Below are positions 13,302 through 14,011 of a stretch of 14,011 nt of DNA, piece by piece; the stretch's first letter is position 1; the number at the start of each line of letters is the position of its first letter. The position numbers and the translations under genes are program-made. The notes under the pieces are model-generated. The model was not told the origin of the DNA. It was given only the letters and a program-made list of their open reading frames with translations, and did no database searches. This DNA is from UBA668 sp031366885 (GTDB lineage: Bacteria; Actinomycetota; Acidimicrobiia; Acidimicrobiales; Ilumatobacteraceae), in assembly GCA_031366885.1 (NCBI GenBank), contig JANLPB010000285.1:1-14011 (forward strand), given 5' to 3'.

Positions 13302-14011
13302 GTCGGCTCCTCTGCGGCGGGAGGGTGCGGCGGGGGTGGAGTCGGTTTCACGCCCGTCTGGATGTCAGCGATGTAGTTGAGGATCATCAACAGCCGGTCT
13401 TCGGAGAGGTCGCGCGACACGGGCATGAAACGAGGGTCCGTGAACGGACGTGTCATCACGTAGGGGATGGCACCGGCACCAATCTTGCGGCCATCGGGCA
13501 GAACGTACGGGGTGAAATTCGGTCCCTCGAACGCAGCCCACGAAGGATTTACCGCAAACGTGAAGAACGCCTGCTCTTGGGTGAGGTCGATCTGGTCGGT
13601 CATGCCCGGATACAACTTCGCGTAGGGCGCCATGAGCGCTCGTACCGTCTCCCACGTCGGGGCCACAGTGCACAGCGAGTACACGACGCACGAGATGACC
13701 GACTCCTGCGGCGGCACCACCTTGTTCATGTCAGGTGGGCCAACAGCCGGGTCGTACACGACGATGAAATACAGCTGACCGTCGAGCTCGTCGGTGCGGG
13801 CTCCGGGGTCGCCTTGCACGGTCAGCGTGACGGCGCAGTTGCCAGAGGAATCGACGGGGGTGATGGACGCCGTGAGCTTGCCGACCGCCTGTGGCGTGTC
13901 GCCGACATATTCACCGTTCCACGGGACCGTGGCCGACTGGTTCCCGGTGGTGACGGGCACCACGACCACACCCGGCTTGAACCCGGCGGCGGGTTGGCCG
14001 AACCGACTGAT
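13298..14011 (-). CDS. Unrecognised protein, N-terminus beyond the window
   Basis: The frame is open from the right edge to the stop at 13300-13298, giving 237 residues; an internal GTG at 13969 is a possible but unneeded start, because the frame continues upstream with protein-like sequence (FGQPAAGFKPG). The first part contains beta-rich stretches (NGEYVGDTPQ, KLTASITPVDSSGN, QLYFIVVYDP). A middle helix-rich part has Trp and Tyr (WETVRALMAPYAKLYPGM), followed by a region with PSWAAFEGPNFTPYVLPDG. It closes with a helix (SEDRLLMILNYIADIQTG) and a Pro-rich tail. I do not recognise the family. Four cysteine-poor segments with only C44, C93 and C99-like positions do not form an obvious metal site. 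Its stop overlaps the Kelch-like ATG, so the two are likely translated together and may act together. Confidence 0.75.
   Translation of the reverse strand: MSRFGQPAAGFKPGVVVVPVTTGNQSATVPWNGEYVGDTPQAVGKLTASITPVDSSGNCAVTLTVQGDPGARTDELDGQLYFIVVYDPAVGPPDMNKVVPPQESVISCVVYSLCTVAPTWETVRALMAPYAKLYPGMTDQIDLTQEQAFFTFAVNPSWAAFEGPNFTPYVLPDGRKIGAGAIPYVMTRPFTDPRFMPVSRDLSEDRLLMILNYIADIQTGVKPTPPPPHPPAAEEPT

Noticed and set aside
1..14011. CRISPR array, tRNA, rRNA or insertion sequence
   Set aside because: No regularly spaced repeats, no cloverleaf or rRNA-like stretch, and no transposase-like protein were found on either strand.

Overview
This is a GC-rich window. It has frequent GTG starts, tightly overlapping genes, and several starts that sit just downstream of a TANNNT -10 box with no Shine-Dalgarno, as in leaderless actinobacterial genes. 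Together with the protein families (NarL-type regulator, SpoIIE phosphatase, RelBE, a large kinase/ATPase/cyclase) this suggests an actinobacterium, possibly a free-living acidimicrobial lineage. The lineage is an inference; no rRNA or marker gene is present.

Layout. Positions 1-405 (minus) hold the N-terminal receiver domain of a response regulator that runs off the left edge. Next come a small two-helix membrane protein (544-861, minus), an apparent gene remnant (949-1134, plus), an eight-helix membrane protein ending in a SpoIIE/PP2C phosphatase (1180-2841, minus) and an AcuI/YhdH-type acrylyl-CoA reductase (2975-3979, minus). A RelBE-type toxin-antitoxin pair (4121-4673, minus) and a membrane-anchored peptidoglycan-binding-like protein (4729-5121, minus) follow. 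The plus-strand block, 5191-11772, holds three overlapping genes: a DedA/VTT membrane protein, a 1834-residue protein, and a small GAF protein. The 1834-residue protein joins a Ser/Thr-kinase-like domain, an AAA-type ATPase, a long helical repeat region, GAF, a class III nucleotide cyclase and a C-terminal beta-rich domain. On the right (minus) are a Kelch-like beta-propeller protein (11820-13301) and, overlapping its start by ATGA, an unrecognised protein cut by the window edge (13298-14011).

How it may work together. The three-gene plus-strand block is the centrepiece: a sensor-integrator whose kinase, NTPase and GAF parts plausibly gate cyclic-nucleotide synthesis, translated in coupling with a second GAF protein. 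The SpoIIE phosphatase and the response regulator are separate signalling genes nearby, with no visible partner kinase.

An unexplained element stands out. A 39-bp sequence, 38/39 identical and in the same orientation, occurs at 4034-4072 and 11792-11830. Each copy abuts a GC hairpin and lies at or just past the 3' end of a minus-strand gene. The two copies bracket the toxin-antitoxin to GAF segment (about 7.7 kb). It may be a dispersed 3'-end/terminator repeat or the scar of an insertion.
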